Below, piece by piece: positions 46,679 to 56,804 of a DNA stretch of 64,000 nt. Numbering within the stretch: position 1 is the first letter of the stretch; every line of letters begins with the position of its first letter. The translations under genes were made by a program, and so were the position numbers. Under the pieces are notes generated by a model. It did no database searches. It was not told the DNA's origin and saw only the letters and a list, made by a program, of their open reading frames with translations. Origin of the DNA: Helianthus annuus (taxonomy: Eukaryota; Streptophyta; Magnoliopsida; Asterales; Asteraceae); the NCBI RefSeq assembly GCF_002127325.2, contig NC_035443.2, positions 29,559,090 to 29,623,089 of the forward strand, written 5' to 3'.

Positions 46679-47012
46679 TGTTATTATGTTAACTTAATTC
46701 TAATTATATGTTATGTATTATTAACCTAAGGATTATATGTATATGGGTCAATATTAACGAAGAGGTATGATGGTTGGTTATACACCGTTTCAAAGACGGT
46801 TGTTCCCGCCCAAAGTAACCACCACATAACCGTCTTTGATAATGTATATAAACAACTTGCCGGCAATCTTTGCCGGGGACCAAGACATTTCTTATTTCTA
46901 TTCGGATTGTCCCTTTGTCATTGAAAGTCTGCATATATTTGTTCTTTTGAAACTCAAGCATGAATCCAAATTCCCATGTTTATTCCGCTGCAAATCTGAA
47001 TGATTCTCAACA
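46679..47012 (+). repeat. 3' LTR of the ARID element
   Basis: 334 bp, TGTTATTATG...CTCAACA, with TATA box TATATAAA at 46,845-46,852 and the same LTR-internal ATG as the 5' copy. Followed by the duplication GGATT. Confidence 0.9.
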
Positions 47013-47017
47013 GGATT

Positions 47018-47314
47018 TTCGAGTCCCAACCTATTCCTTTTTAAAACAGACATACAAATATAAATACCACATAGTCTTAAACATGCAAATATTATATTGT
47101 TAAAGTTATTCATCTTAAATATACTCAAGTCAGTCCTTCCTTAAATTTTAATAAGAGGAAATTGTTATGGGGGATATAATACAAAATAACAAAATTGACG
47201 TGCACACTAAAAAATATCTTAATATGTAATATGATTCCTACTTTCACTTAGGATATAATACACACCCATTTATCACCATTACTCAACAATTCCCTTTACT
47301 TGAACATCCTGCCT
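47018..47314. other. 3' flank of the receptor kinase gene
   Basis: AT-rich, no frames of interest. It probably contains the 3' UTR of the kinase gene on the minus strand; a poly(A) signal cannot be singled out. Confidence 0.4.
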
Positions 47315-49938
47315 CTATCGACCATCTGCCTCTGTAATACTCATATCGTTCAGTGAACATCCTGTATAAGCAACTGTGGAGAAATTTCCTACAGGAAACT
47401 CCTTTTCTATAAAAAACGATGGCTTCTTGGGTTGCATCATTTCACCCTCGCTGTCCATCATCAGAACTACAGATGACATATTGGGCCTATCTCCTGCCTT
47501 TTGTTGAACACATAACAATGCAACATTGATTAATCTTATAGCTTCAGGAAGGTGGCAGGATTCAGCGCAGCTTGCATCGATTAATTCCATTGATCTGCCT
47601 TCGGTATAGAGACTCCATACCTAATTAATGCAATGTAGATCATATAAGTTATTATGTCGTACTTCAAGTACATGACTCTTTGCAAAAAGAAGGTGTAGTT
47701 TGTGAGTAGTAAACATACATGTCCAACAAGATTATTTTCGTTTTCAGGATCGATAAATCCTCTATTTCGCTTCCCACTCAGAACCTCCAGTATCAAGATG
47801 CCAAAGCTAAATACATCTGACTTTATGGAGAAAAGACCATCTAGTGCATACTCGGGGGACATGTAACCGCTGCAAGCACCCAACAAAATGATTTTTATAG
47901 GATTCCAATTTTTTAAAAGATAAATAAAAAGAATTGAGTAGTTGGTTCCATCATCCATGTCTTACTATGTGCCAACAACTCTGTTTGTGTTTGCTTGGGT
48001 TTCATTTCCTCCAAAACTTCTAGCTAAGCCGAAGTCTGATATCTTAGGGTTCATATCCTGATCTAGTAAAATGTTGCTAGCTTTAAGATCTCTATGGATG
48101 ATTCTTAATCGTGAATCGTGGTGTAGGTAAACTAGTCCTCGAGCGATTCCTTTGATAATGTTGACGCGCTTGGTCCAATCAAGAAGCAGACTTTGAGCTA
48201 TGTCTGGCCAACATGTTGGGTTAGTAAGTTTTAGTTTCTTGGTATAAAAAGTTCCTAAATTTTAACCAATATAATACTGTAAAATTTTTATTTTGTATAT
48301 ATGATTCCTACCAAAAATAAATGAGTCCAAGCTTTTATTTGGCATGTATTCATATACCAACAACTTCTCATCTCCATGTATGCAACAACCAAGTAGCTTC
48401 ACTAGATTCCGGTGCTGAAGTTTTGAAATGCAGATGACTTCATTCTTGAACTCTTCAAGTCCTTGACTTGAATACTTGGACAGACGTTTAACTGCAATCT
48501 CTTGCCCATCTTCTAAAATACCCTGGAGATTCACCAATTGCAATGTGAAAAACTATACAAACCGAAAAGTTGACCTCCCTGCCTAAGTTTTCTTTTCTTT
48601 TTTTATCTTTTTTTTTTTTTTTTTTTGGTAAGAGCCATCAGATTAGTTTTCTTATTATGCATAAGGAATGACAATGCTACTTCTACTTAGGATGTTTCCA
48701 ATGCAATTTCAGTGTTATGGAACCTTCATATTGATTCTTGTACAGAGATTACCTTATAAACAGCTCCAAATCCACCCTGTCCAAGTTTATTGTCAGATAA
48801 AAAATTGGCAGTGGCATTAGCAATCGTAGAGAAGCTAAATAATGGTAGCTCCATTTCTTCTTCAAGGCTAGTAGAGGCATTCAAGATTTTCCCTACACTT
48901 ACGAAAACGCACACAGGCTTCACACATGGATAATCTGTTTACTGGGGAATTTATGAAAATTCTTACCTTCCCTGGTTGTTTTGGGATGATTCCTTTTCCA
49001 ATGTGCATAACACAACCATGTAGAGATGATGCCTATAAGAACCCCGGGAATGATTACAACTAAGATGACATTAATGTTGATGACATTAATGTTTGCCCCT
49101 CCCTGCCTCTCGTTGGAATGTGATGGAAATTCTGAGCAACATTAACATAGCAACGAAGTTAATTTGCATCGTTAGTAGAAGGTCATGTTACATACTATTG
49201 GAGGTTACCTGACTCAGATGAGGCCATCCTTACAAAAATATCCGGACCCGCACGGCCTTCAGGCAACACTCGCATGTCAAGAAGGTCATTGAACCAAAGC
49301 ACGCAGCCCCTTCGTCTAACACCGGGGTCTGGATTTGCATAAGCCATACAGGAACAATTTTTTAAGCATTTTGTTTTACATTCTTCCAGAGTCATGCTCA
49401 TGCTAAACCAGGTATTTTCTGTGTCTGGCAATTTTACATTAGAGTATTTGGTAAATTTTTCTGATCCATTTTTGCTGTCCAATGGTGTTAGATACCATTC
49501 CTTTCCCCTATAATCAAAACTCTGCCAGAAAACCCTCTCCTGTTGATCAACCACAACTAGATTTCCATTGTCCCGAAGCTTTGCAGTTGCGTTCCCTGAT
49601 GTCGTTGTGTTAGATGACCAAATCATGCTGATATTGTTGTAGAGGCCGAGATTTCCCTGATCAGCGATCTTTAACACAAGCAGTGATTCACCAGGAAGCG
49701 GGTGGTTTCTGTTTGCAACCCAAACAACCGTTCTAACAGAGATTTTCTTGTTCCAAACACCAAGATATGTGTTCTTAGAGTTACCGGGTTGAAAAAATCT
49801 GAGTTCAAAAATTCTGGTTGGAGAGACCAATGTATCTCCATATGTCAGAAACCTTGAATCTGAAATCTCGTCGAGTTCAGCAGCGTAACATTTATGAAAA
49901 TAGAGTAAGGCAAACAGAGCTATGGCTGCTCCCTCCAT
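47315..49938 (-). CDS. G-type lectin S-receptor-like Ser/Thr kinase, shortened ectodomain
   Basis: Seven exons with GT-AG borders: 49,938-49,209; 49,131-48,967; 48,892-48,753; 48,522-48,312; 48,203-47,966; 47,869-47,719; 47,620-47,315. Together 1,941 bp, 646 aa, frame kept throughout. Signal-like N-terminus, mannose-binding lectin domain (about 24-140), PAN/apple domain (about 165-235, Cys-rich), membrane helix in exon 2 (about 256-285), kinase with [33 protein letters not shown] and a GYMSPEYA activation segment, C-terminus SITEADGR. The S-locus-glycoprotein and EGF-like parts normally between lectin and PAN are missing: FWQSFDY joins almost directly to [10 protein letters not shown]. Role by family: plasma-membrane receptor in defence or development signalling. 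Confidence 0.88.
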
Positions 49939-49994
49939 TTAGGTCCTGCTTTATTTTCACCAAATAATGATTTAGCATATTGTATCTTGACTTC

Positions 49995-50015
49995 TTGAGT
50001 CGTATTTAAATAACC
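49995..50015 (-). promoter_or_regulatory. Possible TATA region of the receptor kinase gene
   Basis: TATTTAAATA at about 50,004-50,013 lies 65 bp upstream of the ATG (49,938). It reads the same on both strands; weak evidence by position only. Confidence 0.35.
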
Positions 50016-50095
50016 ATAAAGAAAAAAAATTACGATTAGATCCAATGCACATTCATTTAGCTCACGCAGCATATGGACCGGCATTCGGGTTGACC

Positions 50096-50427
50096 GGGTA
50101 TGTTTAGCATGGAGTTTCTAGCTTTAATCTTTAAAGAAAAAGCTCTTACTCAATTAAAAAGCATTGTTTGGTTGAAGGAGCTTGAAGTTTTTAGGTTAGG
50201 GGCTTGAACCTTTTAGTTGAACACTCCTACTAGTAGCGTTTAGAAGGACCTACAAGCTTTTAATAAATATTTTAACCTCTAAAGATATTGAACTTTTTAG
50301 TTATGTTTTTTTAGTTATGTCCATTTTGGCCATTTTATACATTTATTAAAAGCTCCAGCTACTCTACCAAACACTTAAATATATCTAAAAAAGCTACAGC
50401 TACCAGCTACTTTTGCCAAGCATACCC
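50096..50427. mobile_element. hAT-like MITE upstream of the kinase gene
   Basis: Terminal inverted repeats GGGTATGTTTAGCA and (from the right end) GGGTATGCTTGGCA, 332 bp, with AAAGCT/AGCTAC-rich subterminal sequence typical of plant hAT MITEs. An 8-bp target duplication is not visible (GGTTGACC against CATGTTGG), so the insertion is old or the ends are slightly off. Confidence 0.6.
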
Positions 50428-50548
50428 CATGTTGGTCTGGGGTTACAATCATGAATTACATTTATATGACTACTCACGTTAATGTTGTGTGTGTATCGAC
50501 ATGGGTCGGATTATTGTCACACTTTTCAAAATTAAATCGACACCATCA

Positions 50549-51470
50549 ATACGGATTGTATAGGCTTGTACAACCCGTATTAGGGTGAATTCAATTTCCA
50601 AGGTCAGTCAAACGCGCTGACACTATCTTCAGATAACTTTATAATACGCATCGTATAGGCCTATACGATGCGTATTAGTAAAAGGTTGTCCATCAACGCT
50701 AACAGATAGGGTTCACATGTTTAGGCCTATACGATACGTATTAAGTACGAGGTTGCTTTCTGTCACTCAACAGTGACATTAAGTGATTGACAGGAACATT
50801 ACGCCAGCCCTATACGGGTCGTATAGGCCTATAGAAGGTATACTTCATAAAATGACAAAATACACAAATATTCGTCAAAATACGACACGTATACGCGTCG
50901 AACTGAGAAAAACACGGTAAATATAAAGATTCAAGTTAATACGATCGTATAGGCCTAAACGATTCCTATTACCCCCCCCCCCGATTTCTCAAAAAACCAG
51001 AGGGTCATTTTGAAAAATTCAGGGCATGTAATACGCATCATATAGACCTTTACGATGCATATTAACCCCCCCCTGAAACTTCAAAAAAAGTAGAGGGGTT
51101 ACATGCATCGTATTGGCCTATACGATTCGTATTAAAGAGCAAAAGGATATAACCCGCTGATTAGTAGGGGGTTATTATCTTAAACGATCCAAATACACAC
51201 ACATACGGTTACACATACGGAGAAGAACATACGGTTTGGATTCAAGTTTAAAGACAAGTAAGATATGTATCTCCGAACCTAATCATTTATACAAATTCAA
51301 TTTTTGATTTTGAGCGTAGAAATTGTGTGAACTTTGGGTTTAAAGGCCGATAGTTTAGGGGTTTTTTCGTTTGCCGATGAAGTAAAACAATGCGTATGGA
51401 CCTATATGCAACGTATTACATCAAAACCTCATGTTTTTTTAACTGTATGGACCTATACAATGCGTATACG
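50549..51470. repeat. Array of near-palindromes around GTATAGGCCTATAC
   Basis: Nine related sites: about 50,549, 50,642, 50,721, 50,812, 50,938, 51,029, 51,101, 51,390 and 51,441. The one at 50,642-50,677 is a perfect 36-bp palindrome with core GTATAGGCCTATAC and arms AATACGCATC. The others carry base changes, often on one arm only. Spacing is 50-130 bp with one gap of about 290 bp. The spacers are unrelated to one another apart from short C-runs. It probably belongs to the leader or LTR of the Athila-like element that follows. Confidence 0.75.
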
Positions 51471-51479
51471 GGCAAAATC

Positions 51480-51858
51480 GCTTACTTTTTCTTTTCTGTT
51501 TTTTAAAATATAAAAATATGTTTAAAATCTTATTTTCTTTGTAAAAATGTTATATTTTTAAATAGAAATTGATGTTATATTTTTTCTAAAAATAAATTTA
51601 AAAATGTTATATTTAATATGTAAAAATTAAAATTATTGTTACATTTTTTAAAAAAAATATTAAAAATTGTTATATTTATTTAAAAATATAATAAAAAGGT
51701 TATATTTAATATGAAAAATAAAAAAATTATTGTCACAATTTTTTAAAAACATATAAAAAAATTTATATTTTTTTAAAATATAATAAAAAGTTATATTTAA
51801 TATTACAAATTAAAAACTATTCTTAGATGTTTTTTTAAGATAATATTAAAAATTGATA
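51480..51858. other. Gene-free, extremely AT-rich stretch
   Basis: Repeated TTATATTTAAAAATAT, AAAAATTGTTATATTT and related words without codons or a clear period. Looks like element leader sequence. Confidence 0.5.
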
Positions 51859-51889
51859 TATCTTTTAGATTGATATAGCTGACGTTGTC

Positions 51890-52231
51890 GGGAGAGGGCA
51901 GGGTCAGGGTGGTGGAGGCGGAGGTGGCGGGGGTGGAGGGTGGGTGGTGGAGGATGGGGTGGAGGTGGCGGTGGAGGGCAGGGTGGTGGAGGACATGCAG
52001 GGGCGGGGGCCGGTGGTAGAGGACGTGGACGGGGGCATGAGCGCGGTGGCCTAGATGTTGACACGTTGCTAGATAGTCCTAATCTAGCATTCGAGGATGG
52101 GTTCGAGGCTTTTCACAGATGTGAAAAGTTTCGGGAGATAGAGATCGGTGGCCATGCGGCCGTCGATTGGACGGCCCTGGAGGAGGTGGATGAGTTATGT
52201 GCACAAAATACAACATATAAATTACATCAAT
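51890..52231 (+). pseudogene. Athila-type ORF1, first part
   Basis: A Gly-rich stretch (GGGGQGGGGHAGAGAGGRGR) is followed by FHRCEKFREIEIGGHAAVDW and TALEEVDELC. This is the N-terminal half of the ORF-1 protein family of Athila Gypsy elements (from memory of Asteraceae homologues). It is cut after NTTYKLHQ by a solo LTR with duplication TCAAT (52,227-52,231). The Gly run comes from GGT repeats and may be inflated. Confidence 0.55.
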
Positions 52232-53870
52232 TGTGGCTTAAAACTAACCCTTTTTAGTACTAATGTTGGAAAAAGCGTGCTTTTGTCTTTCTTTTGTATT
52301 TTCAGGATTAAATGAGCTCAAAATAACAAAAGAAGCAAAAAGACAGCAAAATCTAACATAAATACAAGAAAGAAAACAAAAGTGATATGCCCGACCCCCC
52401 GAGCAAAACAAAGAAGACAGAAGACTGAACACGCCCCGTGCTCAGCAAGCACGGGGCCGTGCCCAAGAAGCAGCAGAAAAGACAAACCCATAGAAGCTTC
52501 TACTGCCCACCACGGGGCCGTGCCCGGCGGACACGGGGGCGTGGTCAAACCTCCTGCAGGCGCATTTATTGTAATTGCGAATTACAATTAATGAAGAGAG
52601 AGAGTCAGATGGACACGGGGCCGTGCCCAGTGGACACGAGGCCGTGCCCGAGCTTCTGTTCAGCCTATAAATAGGAGTGTTTGGAGCTCTTGCAACTCAT
52701 CCCTTGGCACACCACCTCTCTCACACTTCATCCACCACCCACCACCATCACAACACCATCATCCACCACCATCATCCATTGTCCATCATAGAGTGTGTGA
52801 GTCGTCTCGGGATCCAAGATTGATCGTAAGAGTTCTTGACAATCAAAGGCCATGTTTGCCTAAGTCTCTTACATCACTTGGTGAAGACAAGTGTTTAGTG
52901 TAATACTTTTTAATTTTAATCTTTTGCACTTTTTAATTGGTTTTGTATTAATGACTTTAATTACTAGTTTCTTATGTTGAAGGTGATTCTTCCTTATCGT
53001 TTGTCCGTGGTGTCATGGCATTATTTTACTGTCTATATAAAATAAAAGATTTTCACCATTCATATCTCCACGGTCTATATGGAGGTATGTTGGCTACCTG
53101 GTCGGGGGTTAAGGAAACGGTTTGGTAAGAGTCTTGCCATTGTTCAGTGTATAGATCCTGCAAAGGACCTGGATCAAATTTAGTAGGACCTCCTTCAATA
53201 CGCACAGGTATTGGATGGCGGGGGTCCAAACTCTTTGATCCCCTCATAAGTTAAACTACTATTAAAACTTTAACCCGACTACTTAGGACTGTATCCCTGC
53301 TGACTCAGACTACTTAGCCGAGGGTAACGTCGCCCTCAAAAGAGGGGCCTACCACATTATGCATTAATAACTTAATTAATTATCTTTCAATAATCCGACC
53401 CTTTAGGATTGTATCCTTGCTGACTCAAACTACTGGGTTGAGAGTAACGTCACCTTCAAAAGAGGGGCCTACTACAATAACTAAGATAATCTCTTAAACA
53501 AGTGCAAAAGTGCGAAAATAATCAAAGGTTACTTTACACAGGAGTCGGATCCAAGTGATTCATCTTGTCTATCTGTTTTATTTTTATTTTTATTTTCAGC
53601 ATTTTAGTTAGTTTTATTTTTCTAGTTTAAAAATGTTTTTTCTAACATTTTGATTTGATTAGACGTTGAGGATAAACCGGTACTAAAAGCTCTTGTGTCC
53701 TTAGACGACCTCGGTATCTTACCAACACTATACTACGTCCACGATGGGTGCACTTGCCCATATGTGTATTTAGTGTTAGTAAATATCGTGTTTTATAAAT
53801 TTAAAACTTGGCTAAAAAGTGTAAAAAGGGCTTAAAATATATACCTAAAATATAACACACTTCACGCACA
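52232..53870 (+). mobile_element. Solo LTR of a Gypsy (Athila/Tat-like) element
   Basis: 1,639 bp, TGTGGCTTAAAAC...TTCACGCACA, duplication TCAAT on both sides (52,227-52,231 and 53,871-53,875). TATA box TATAAATA at 52,666-52,673. Upstream are several CACGGGGCCGTGCCC-type motifs (52,450, 52,512, 52,545, 52,613, 52,634). Near 53,270-53,490 are two diverged copies of a roughly 125-bp unit (CCTCAAAAGAGGGGCCTAC). No internal region or second LTR, so it arose by LTR-LTR recombination. Confidence 0.8.
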
Positions 53871-54557
53871 TCAATGAGGAGGCGAGAGCCCGAGATTATA
53901 TTAGACATGATACTCTGTGGAACAGGTATACTCTATTTGTTACTCTGTTTTATTTTTTGTATATGAAATGGATTCTAAGTGTCACAGGTTGTTCTAGTTG
54001 GCATACCCTTTGTCGTATCGGGTCATGGTGTGCGAGTTCTTAGCATCGTTCGAGTTCGCTCCCAGGCCTGCAGACCCTGCTGAGGAGGATCAGGACCCCA
54101 AGCACTCGTGGGTCGAGGTCAGTTTTCGTTTAGGGGGTTACTGGCATGAAATGTCGTTGAGAGAGTTTGTCGTGCACAATGACACTTATACATTGGAAGA
54201 AACACACACCTCTTCTAACCGAGGGCGTCCATGTGTTACCCCGTTCGACACTTGTCAGGTTCTGGCAAGTGATCGGTTGGGGTCGCATTGGCCGCTCGAA
54301 GTCGTGGGTTTAATATATCAAAGACCCCATGTTCCATTACTTGCACAGGCTTATTACCAACTCTATTGCGCCGCGCGAGCAGAGTCGCTAATGGTGCAAT
54401 CAGGGGGTCTATTTTATATGTATTGTCTTATATGGGGGAGACGTGTGCCCTCCGTCACTGCCTAGTCTAGTGGTTTGCGGGGGCGTACCATCGACAGGAC
54501 GAGTCGTTGTTGTACGAGGGCGTACATCACGCGCATTGCCATCTCGTTGGGCCTTGT
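53871..54557 (+). pseudogene. Athila-type ORF1, second part
   Basis: ARARDYIRHDTLWNR, then after a 62-bp interruption (53,926-53,987, GTATAC...TCACAG) LAYPLSYRVMVCEFLASFEF, FRLGGYWHEMSLREF, GGLFYMYCLIWGRR and, in another frame, AYITRIAISLGL. These are the conserved blocks of Athila ORF-1 (Pfam-type ATHILA ORF-1). Stops and a frameshift break it, and it ends where another LTR begins. No pol domains are in the window. Confidence 0.65.
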
Positions 54558-55759
54558 TGTGACAATTCGAGTTTTTGACTTACACTTTTGCATTTATTAC
54601 ACGTTGACGTTAACTGTTTAACTGTTTGACTTGTAACTATACATGTTGTGATATGAGGAAACGTATTGTGATTGATATGTTAGATATGGTGGGTCTTAAA
54701 AATGTGCTCTTATATATATATATATATATATATGTAAGGTGCAACATATAATTTATATAAGTGTGTTAACTGATATATGCTTAGCATGATGATAATGATA
54801 GTTCACTTAATAAAAAAAAAAGAAGGAACCTTTGGCCAAAATCACCCCAACCCAAATGCCCCACCCGAAAACACCCAATGACCGAAAACACTTTAGTGTT
54901 TTCGTCCATTGCTAACTACCGAAAACCGAATGGGCTTTAGGCCCAGTAGTGGGTTAGTTAAATATTATTCTAAACATTTATGCGAGAACATTATTCAACA
55001 AAACCCTAAACACCCTTCTCCTCTCGTTCCTGGAACACGTCGGCGGACATCGAGACCCCCCTCGAGGCATCATTCCAGCTTTGGTTGGTGGTTAGTGATT
55101 CATGTCCTCATAAATCATATTTAATTGATCTTGGTTATGTGAATATTTGATAATACCTGTGCGTATGCCTAGTTTGAGCAGTTACCTACATGGTGTATTA
55201 ATTTAGGATGCCTACAATTGTTGACAATTTAGCATGTGCAGCCAACTAAATAAACATCATATGGTCGGCCACTATGTCATACTTGCATGTAAATGGTTAG
55301 TGCCATGGATATTTCATATGAATGATGATAAGATCGATCATATTATTATATGTGAAAACCGATGATGATGTCTAGAGTTAAGATTGTAGGTGATTCGGAA
55401 TCTGATGACTTCATTAGTTTATGATATTTTATAAAGGATAATTGTTCATGTAAATTCGTGCTGATGTATTGTGGAGGATAAATTGTGGTGGTTATGTGTT
55501 ATTATGTTGATTGATTATTGTGTGCCATTGGTTGAGTTATAGGCTAGATCAGTTTTGGTCCAATCACAACATGCCCATACTTAACATTGTCGGCCATTGA
55601 TATGATAATTTATATGTATCCTCGTACAGCGTGATGATGGTGCTATCCAACAACCAGGCCATGTGCCGTTGACTATTATTGTGAGTGAATATAGGGGTCC
55701 AATGGTGGCAAAGGGTTCTAGCGGCCAATGAGGGTTGGTGGTGGAGGTTTGTTGTCGGC
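54558..55759 (+). mobile_element. Left part of a Gypsy-type LTR, interrupted
   Basis: Begins TGTGACAATTCGAGTTTTTG, a start known from Asteraceae Gypsy LTRs, directly after the Athila ORF1 remnant. It contains (TA)n at 54,711-54,733 and AAACCCTAAACACCC near 55,000. It is cut at 55,760 by the gag-only Copia element (5 bases before it: TCGGC). The other end is outside the window. No genes. Confidence 0.45.
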
Positions 55760-56414
55760 TGTTGGTGCACTTGTGTCTGTACTTTGTCTGTATTCGGTCT
55801 TATGTAACGATGTCCTGATTTGTGTTGTAAGTTGACCAAGTCAACCATCCTCCGGTTTGACTTGGACAACAGATTGTATGTTGAGAGATGTTCTGATCGA
55901 AGGATGATGTAGAGATCGAAGGATAATTTGGATCCTTCGATCTCATCGAAAGATATGCTTCGAACGATAGACCTCGAAAGACTATCCTTCGAGGTCCCTG
56001 CTTATCCTTCGAAAGCATTGTATCCGAAAGATGATCCTTCGGCCCATCTTTCGGATCCTTCGAGCAGACCTGCTGAGCTGGGTATATATATACCCATGCA
56101 TGTGTTGAGTGTGAGTTAGTTCTGTAGTTCTGGTGTTCTGCCATTTGCTCCGAGAGATAGAGAGTGTTGAGAGCATTCTGTCCAGAACTCACACACACAC
56201 ACACTTGAGAGTTTACATGTTAGATTTGTAAACATTGAGCTTGTAACCGAACCCTCATTGCATTAATACGACTAGTGTTAATCGGTGAATCTTTGTGTGT
56301 TTGTTTCTCTACTTGCTACTAACTCGGTTTGCTTGCTAGCTTGGATTCCGCACTCGCTAGTAGGTTTGTATAACAAGGTTTAGGTTCGTAATCCTCCGCG
56401 AAAAGGGACCTACA
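55760..56414 (+). repeat. 5' LTR of the gag-only element
   Basis: 655 bp, TGTTGGTGCAC...GGGACCTACA. A TATA region GGTATATATATACCC is at 56,081-56,095. Nine TCGA words of the CGAAAGAT / ATCCTTCGA type occur at 55,890-56,065. An inverted repeat of about 17 bp lies near 55,832-55,872 (GTTGACCAAGTCAA against TTTGACTTGGACAAC). Confidence 0.88.
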
Positions 56415-56416
56415 AG

Positions 56417-56430
56417 TGGTATCAGAGCTA
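56417..56430 (+). promoter_or_regulatory. Primer binding site of the gag-only element
   Basis: TGGTATCAGAGCTA two bases after the LTR end, initiator Met tRNA type. Confidence 0.88.
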
Positions 56431-56804
56431 AGGCTCTTAACCTTGTTTAAAACCGGGTTTTTACAAGTTGTGGTGTGTTGAAACACTTGGTTTTGCACCT
56501 GTTTTTACTTGGTTTCTTGCATTTTCTTTGAGTAAAAACGTGTCTAAACTAACCGGGAGTGTTTTAAAGTGGGGTTGGGTAACTTGAAAACTTGTTTTTG
56601 AGTGATTTGGTGAATTCCGGCAAATATTCCGGTTAAGGTTCCGGTCACCGGTTTCTGGGTTAAGTTTTCCTTTTTGGGTAAATTACCTTTGAAAATCTTG
56701 GTTGGTGGGAAAGTTGTCAGCCTGCCATACCATTCTGCCGAAAGTTGACTTACCTACCCATCACCTTTTCACCAACCCGTCACATCTGTGTCAGTGTGTC
56801 AGTG

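Larger units (their letters stand above)
26129..47012 (+). mobile_element. Non-autonomous LTR retrotransposon carrying an ARID-domain ORF (outer element of the nest)
   Basis: TSD GGATT at 26,124-26,128 and 47,013-47,017. Without the nested insertion (26,299-45,055) it is about 2.1 kb: 334-bp LTRs, an initiator-Met PBS, one reading frame of about 500 codons and a polypurine tract. Its 5' LTR is cut into 26,129-26,298 and 45,056-45,218. No integrase, RT or RNase H is encoded, so it must depend on another element. The LTRs differ at roughly 20 positions (about 6 percent by eye), the oldest of the three nested layers. It landed about 300 bp downstream of the receptor kinase stop codon. Confidence 0.85.

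Noticed and set aside
51846..52064. 72-codon Pro-rich minus-strand frame
   Set aside because: It is the complement of the Gly-rich run of the Athila ORF1 fragment.
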